A stretch of 26,969 bases of DNA from Magnetococcales bacterium (GTDB taxonomy: Bacteria; Pseudomonadota; Magnetococcia; Magnetococcales; UBA8363): NCBI GenBank assembly GCA_015232865.1, contig JADFYU010000002.1:1-26969 (forward strand), in the 5' to 3' direction. The position numbers were made by a program, and so were the translations under genes. Below, piece by piece: positions 23,727-26,969 of the stretch. The notes beneath the pieces were generated by a model that was not told the DNA's origin, made no database searches, and saw only the letters and a program-made list of their open reading frames with translations. Numbering within the stretch: the first letter of the stretch is position 1; the number at the start of each line of letters is the position of its first letter.

Positions 23727-26700
23727 TTAGATTACATAATCACCGACTTCAATAAGATCTGTTGTGCCATTGTCTGGTGAAACGGTTAGATTGGTCGCCA
23801 GTGTTGCGGTTCTAGGAGTTGTTTCGATTTTATAGTGAAAAATTAATTTGTTGCTGGCAGAAGCCCACTTTATTGTGCCCAGGGATGATATAGCCGTGAA
23901 CGCTTCGCCAAGATAACTGAGGGAACGCTGGTGTGTAAACTGGGCGCTCCAGGATTTGGAATTATTTTTGAGCGTGTAGGTAAGAAATGATGATTTTAAT
24001 ATGTTGGCACTTTGAAAAAAAGGTTGTAATACTTGAAAAATACCGGTGTTGATGGCAATTTTATCGTCGGTACCAAAACCGGTCAGGTCCACTTTATCTC
24101 CAGCGTCGATCAGACCACCGGTAAACTCGATAATATAACTACCGCCAGTCAGAACCGTCGGGGTGCTTATTTGGGTTGTCCCTGAAATGATTGCATCGTA
24201 ATAATGGAGATCGACGAGGGCATCCGCCGTATTGGCCACCTGGCTGGCGGCGGTACTGTTGGTGAAGGCGGTGTCATTCAGGACGAACGAAAATTGGGAG
24301 TCCATCACCGAGGAGACAATGTTGCTGGTTATATCTCCTGCATCCGTTGAGGTGGTGACGCCGGAGAATGAAACAGTGATCTGGTTGTCAGCTGTCAGTA
24401 TGGCTGTGGAGGTGATTCCTGATGGCAAACCGGATAATTGGATGTCGGAGAATGTGGAGCCGACGGTTCCCCTGAAGGTATCGTTGGTCAGGGTGATGAT
24501 CAAGTCGTTGTCCAGTTGTCCTTCCGCTTCGAAGGATTCGGTAATGGTCTGCGTAAAACTGATGCTGGGGTTGATGGAGATGTTCTGGTTGGCCGAAAGA
24601 GAGCCGGTTACCCCAGGAGAGGGCAGGGTTAACCAGGCGGTATTGCCTGCGGTATCTTCCAGGCTGCCGCCGTTGAGGGATATGATGTTTGTCGATAGGG
24701 CCAGATCACTGCTGGCGTCTTCTGCCTGAACCGTATAGTTGAAGATCAGGGAATCGGTTCCGCTTCCGCTGACATAGGTCGCGCTCTGAAGTGTACCTCC
24801 GGTGGCCAATGTGAGTGACGGAACACCGGTCACCCAGACCGCTTCATTCATGGTGACGGTCAGTTGCAGGGTGTCGCCGGTCGAATAACCCATGTTGGCG
24901 GAGGCTCCCTCGGTGGCGGCGACATTGCTGGCAGAGGGGGCGGTGGTATCGATGGTGAACGTCACGTTTTCGGTGCTGGTGTTGTCATAACTATCGGTCG
25001 CACTGATTGCAGCCGTATAGTCTCCGTCGCTCAAGTTACTCAATAAAATGTTCCAGTTACCACTGACATCTGCCGTCGTGTTTAAGTCGATCTGTGCCGA
25101 AGGGATCGTGATGGAGACGGTCGCACCGGCTTCCGTGGTGCCGGTAAATTTTGGTATATCGACATTGGTAATGAGATCGCTGGAGGAGTTGCCGGTATCA
25201 AATCCGTCAGCCAGAGCGATATCGGCCAGAGTTGGCGCGGTTGTGTCGAACATCGTGGTGACCGTTTGCTCTCCATCTTCGGTTCCGTTGCTCACCGTGT
25301 CGATGGCAACGATGACGGTCTCGGCATCGAGGGCGCCCTGGTTTCCAAAGATTTCGGTTGTCGCTGTGGTCGTTCCGGCTTCGAAGGTGAGTTGCGAGGA
25401 GGAAAGCGTATAATCGGTTCCGATTGTGGCGGTTCCCGAGGTGACCAGATCGACGGTTACCGTCAAGGAGGAAATGGCTGATAAGGTGGCCGTGACGGTG
25501 GCCACTCCGGTTTCGCCGATAATCGAATGATCTATGCTTAAAGTTACGGTCGGACCGGCACTGGTAAAATGCCAATCGCTCGCACCGATTATGCCGGCAA
25601 AATCATTGTCGGAATCATCTTTGAAAGCGCCGGCGTCTATCAATAAATAATAGTCGGTGCTGATGTCTAGCGTGGCGTCAAAGCCGAATGTGATGGTATC
25701 GGTTCCATCGCCGCTGATCAGTTGGGTGTTGGTAACGTCCAGAGTTGCCGCCAGTGAGCTGTCCGAGCTGCGGTGGAGATTGATGCTGCCGGTGGTGGCG
25801 ATCGTGACCGCTTCTGAAAAAACGATGCTGAAGCTGTCGGTCAATCCGTGTGAAGAGGCTTCATCAGCGGGAGATACGGACAGGATGGTGGGAGCGGTAA
25901 CATCGGCTGTGGTAAAGATCCAGTCTGATATTCCGGTCACTCCGGCGAAGTAGTTCCCGGAGCTGTCAGCCAGGGCTGTTGAATCGACGGTGACATAATA
26001 TTCCGCCCCGTTGGCATCTAAACTTTTGCTGGGGGCAAGGGTGATGATCTCGGTTCCAAGGCCGGTTACCTGACCGTTATCTTGAATGTCGATGCTCTCA
26101 AACAGGGTGAAGTCCGAATTGTAGATGTTAACGCTACCCGTGCCGGCAAATACTGCTTCATCCAAGGTGATAACCAGGTTGTCAGTCGCTCCGGCATTGG
26201 CGGGCGAACCATCCGCATCCCTCGGAGAGAAAGAGATCATGCTGGGGGCGGTGGTGTCTTCCGAGGTAAAATTCCAGAGCGGTAAATTGACGATTTCGGT
26301 ATAGGCATTTCCGGATAAGTCCGTCAGGGCGTCGCTCTCAATAAGGAGATAATAGCTGACACCGGTCGGGTCCAGGTCTAGGGTGGGGTCGATTGTCAGG
26401 GTATAGGTGCCAAGCCCTGAGACGCGAGTGGTCGTTGAGAGTTCAAAGCTTTCAATAATACTGACGCTTTCACCAGATTGGTACAGAATCAGGCTTCCCG
26501 ATCCAGCAATGACCGCCTCATCGAAGGTCAAAACCAGATTCTCCGTGATTCCGACATCGGTGCTGTCGTCTACCGGATAAAGGTCCGTTATCGTCGGGGC
26601 GACGGTATCGGCAGAGGTAAAAGTCCAGGTTGTCGAGCCGGTTATTCCGGCAAAGGCGTTGCCGGCCTCGTCGGTGAGGGCGGTGGCGTCGATGGTGACG

Positions 26701-26969
26701 TAATAGCCGACTCCGGCGCTGTCCAGATCGTAGAATGAGTCGATGGTCAGGGTGTCGGTGCCGAGACCGGATACGACGTCGAGGTCATCGACAGCAAAAC
26801 TTTCCACCAAGGAGTTGTCGGATTTATATAGGTTGATCGTGCCGCCGCTACCGGCGAATACCGCCTCGCTGAAGGTCAGGATCAGATTGTCCGTGACGGT
26901 GACCGCTTCAGCTCCTGCGGTTGGCGAGTGGCTGGCCAGGGTCGGGGCGGTGGTGTCGGCCGAGGTGAA
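23727..26969 (-). CDS. Giant Ig-like/Calx-beta repeat adhesin, C-terminal part (cut by window edge)
   Basis: The frame is open through the right edge, giving at least 1080 residues of C-terminal sequence with no internal start required. In order: four tandem Ig-like modules of about 113-118 residues, each opening with TAPT/TAPS and closing with a W-F/H-F-T strand (Big_5/SbsA-Ig-like); a Calx-beta-like domain (about 25553-25248); an Ig-like module opening TTAPTLADIALADG (about 25241-24948); a repeat of a different type with MNEAVWVTGVPSLTLATGG (about 24947-24573); a further beta-rich repeat; and a non-repetitive C-terminus containing VDLTGFGTDDKIAIN. I see no cysteine, and the sequence is rich in Asp, Thr and Ser. 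All this fits a secreted, calcium-binding surface adhesin, possibly a type I secretion substrate, though no RTX nonapeptide is present. Confidence 0.9.
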   Translation of the reverse strand, partial: FTSADTTAPTLASHSPTAGAEAVTVTDNLILTFSEAVFAGSGGTINLYKSDNSLVESFAVDDLDVVSGLGTDTLTIDSFYDLDSAGVGYYVTIDATALTDEAGNAFAGITGSTTWTFTSADTVAPTITDLYPVDDSTDVGITENLVLTFDEAVIAGSGSLILYQSGESVSIIESFELSTTTRVSGLGTYTLTIDPTLDLDPTGVSYYLLIESDALTDLSGNAYTEIVNLPLWNFTSEDTTAPSMISFSPRDADGSPANAGATDNLVITLDEAVFAGTGSVNIYNSDFTLFESIDIQDNGQVTGLGTEIITLAPSKSLDANGAEYYVTVDSTALADSSGNYFAGVTGISDWIFTTADVTAPTILSVSPADEASSHGLTDSFSIVFSEAVTIATTGSINLHRSSDSSLAATLDVTNTQLISGDGTDTITFGFDATLDISTDYYLLIDAGAFKDDSDNDFAGIIGASDWHFTSAGPTVTLSIDHSIIGETGVATVTATLSAISSLTVTVDLVTSGTATIGTDYTLSSSQLTFEAGTTTATTEIFGNQGALDAETVIVAIDTVSNGTEDGEQTVTTMFDTTAPTLADIALADGFDTGNSSSDLITNVDIPKFTGTTEAGATVSITIPSAQIDLNTTADVSGNWNILLSNLSDGDYTAAISATDSYDNTSTENVTFTIDTTAPSASNVAATEGASANMGYSTGDTLQLTVTMNEAVWVTGVPSLTLATGGTLQSATYVSGSGTDSLIFNYTVQAEDASSDLALSTNIISLNGGSLEDTAGNTAWLTLPSPGVTGSLSANQNISINPSISFTQTITESFEAEGQLDNDLIITLTNDTFRGTVGSTFSDIQLSGLPSGITSTAILTADNQITVSFSGVTTSTDAGDITSNIVSSVMDSQFSFVLNDTAFTNSTAASQVANTADALVDLHYYDAIISGTTQISTPTVLTGGSYIIEFTGGLIDAGDKVDLTGFGTDDKIAINTGIFQVLQPFFQSANILKSSFLTYTLKNNSKSWSAQFTHQRSLSYLGEAFTAISSLGTIKWASASNKLIFHYKIETTPRTATLATNLTVSPDNGTTDLIEVGDYVI
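25557..26948 (-). repeat. Four tandem Ig-like modules within the adhesin gene
   Basis: Module boundaries at the APT/APS motif fall at about 26948, 26600, 26249 and 25895, so units are 348, 351, 354 and about 340 bases. The first, second and third share EAV-A-G-GS, GLGT-T-T and ALTD-GN-F blocks; the fourth is more divergent. The array probably continues beyond the window. Confidence 0.85.

Noticed and set aside
24232..25953. Plus-strand open frames opposite the adhesin repeats
   Set aside because: They repeat with the adhesin modules and are the complement of Ser/Thr/Asp-rich codons, so they are shadows of the repeat gene.
25557..26948. Regular ~350-base repeats as a CRISPR or DNA-level satellite
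   Set aside because: The periodicity is in the protein modules; the DNA units differ at many positions and keep one reading frame, so they are coding repeats.

Overview
The window reads as chromosomal DNA of a Gram-negative bacterium, most likely a proteobacterium. It has a type IV pilus/type II secretion-like assembly ATPase and platform protein, a large MscK-type channel with a periplasmic domain, an E. coli-type long FadE acyl-CoA dehydrogenase, and a very large Ig-like surface protein. The exact class (gammaproteobacterial, magnetococcal or other) cannot be settled from sequence reading alone. I found no tRNA, rRNA or CRISPR array, and no gene-free stretch above 300 bases.

Left edge (1-255): the C-terminal end of an IS630-family transposase and the probable right end of its element, placed directly against the next gene.

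Plus-strand block (263-7784): an ABC-2 permease, a membrane-anchored helical-repeat protein coupled to it, one type IV prepilin, a strong intrinsic terminator, an ABC ATPase, a GspE/PilB-type ATPase carrying an extra ~330-residue N-terminal domain, and a GspF/PilC-type platform protein. Together they look like a compact pilus or pseudopilus machine with its own ABC-2 transporter split across it. No secretin, prepilin peptidase or minor pilin is present locally. This is the most unusual system in the window. It is followed by uppP (undecaprenyl-diphosphate recycling) and a 1151-codon mechanosensitive channel, also on the plus strand.

Minus-strand block 1 (12089-20826): a tightly packed beta-oxidation operon read right to left: permuted NlpC/P60 (YiiX/LRAT-like) cysteine hydrolase, fadE, thiolase, fadJ, long-chain acyl-CoA synthetase. 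Most junctions are overlapping or nearly so, and each gene has a good AGGAG-type ribosome binding site. The set can activate fatty acids and run every step of the beta-oxidation spiral. The operon converges on the channel gene with a 28-bp tail-to-tail overlap.

Minus-strand block 2 (20991-26969): the 3' part of a giant cysteine-free repeat adhesin (Ig-like modules, a Calx-beta-like domain, further repeats) that runs off the right edge. Nine bases after it comes a TPR-sulfotransferase-TPR protein. The pairing suggests sulfation of a surface protein or glycan, but this is inference.
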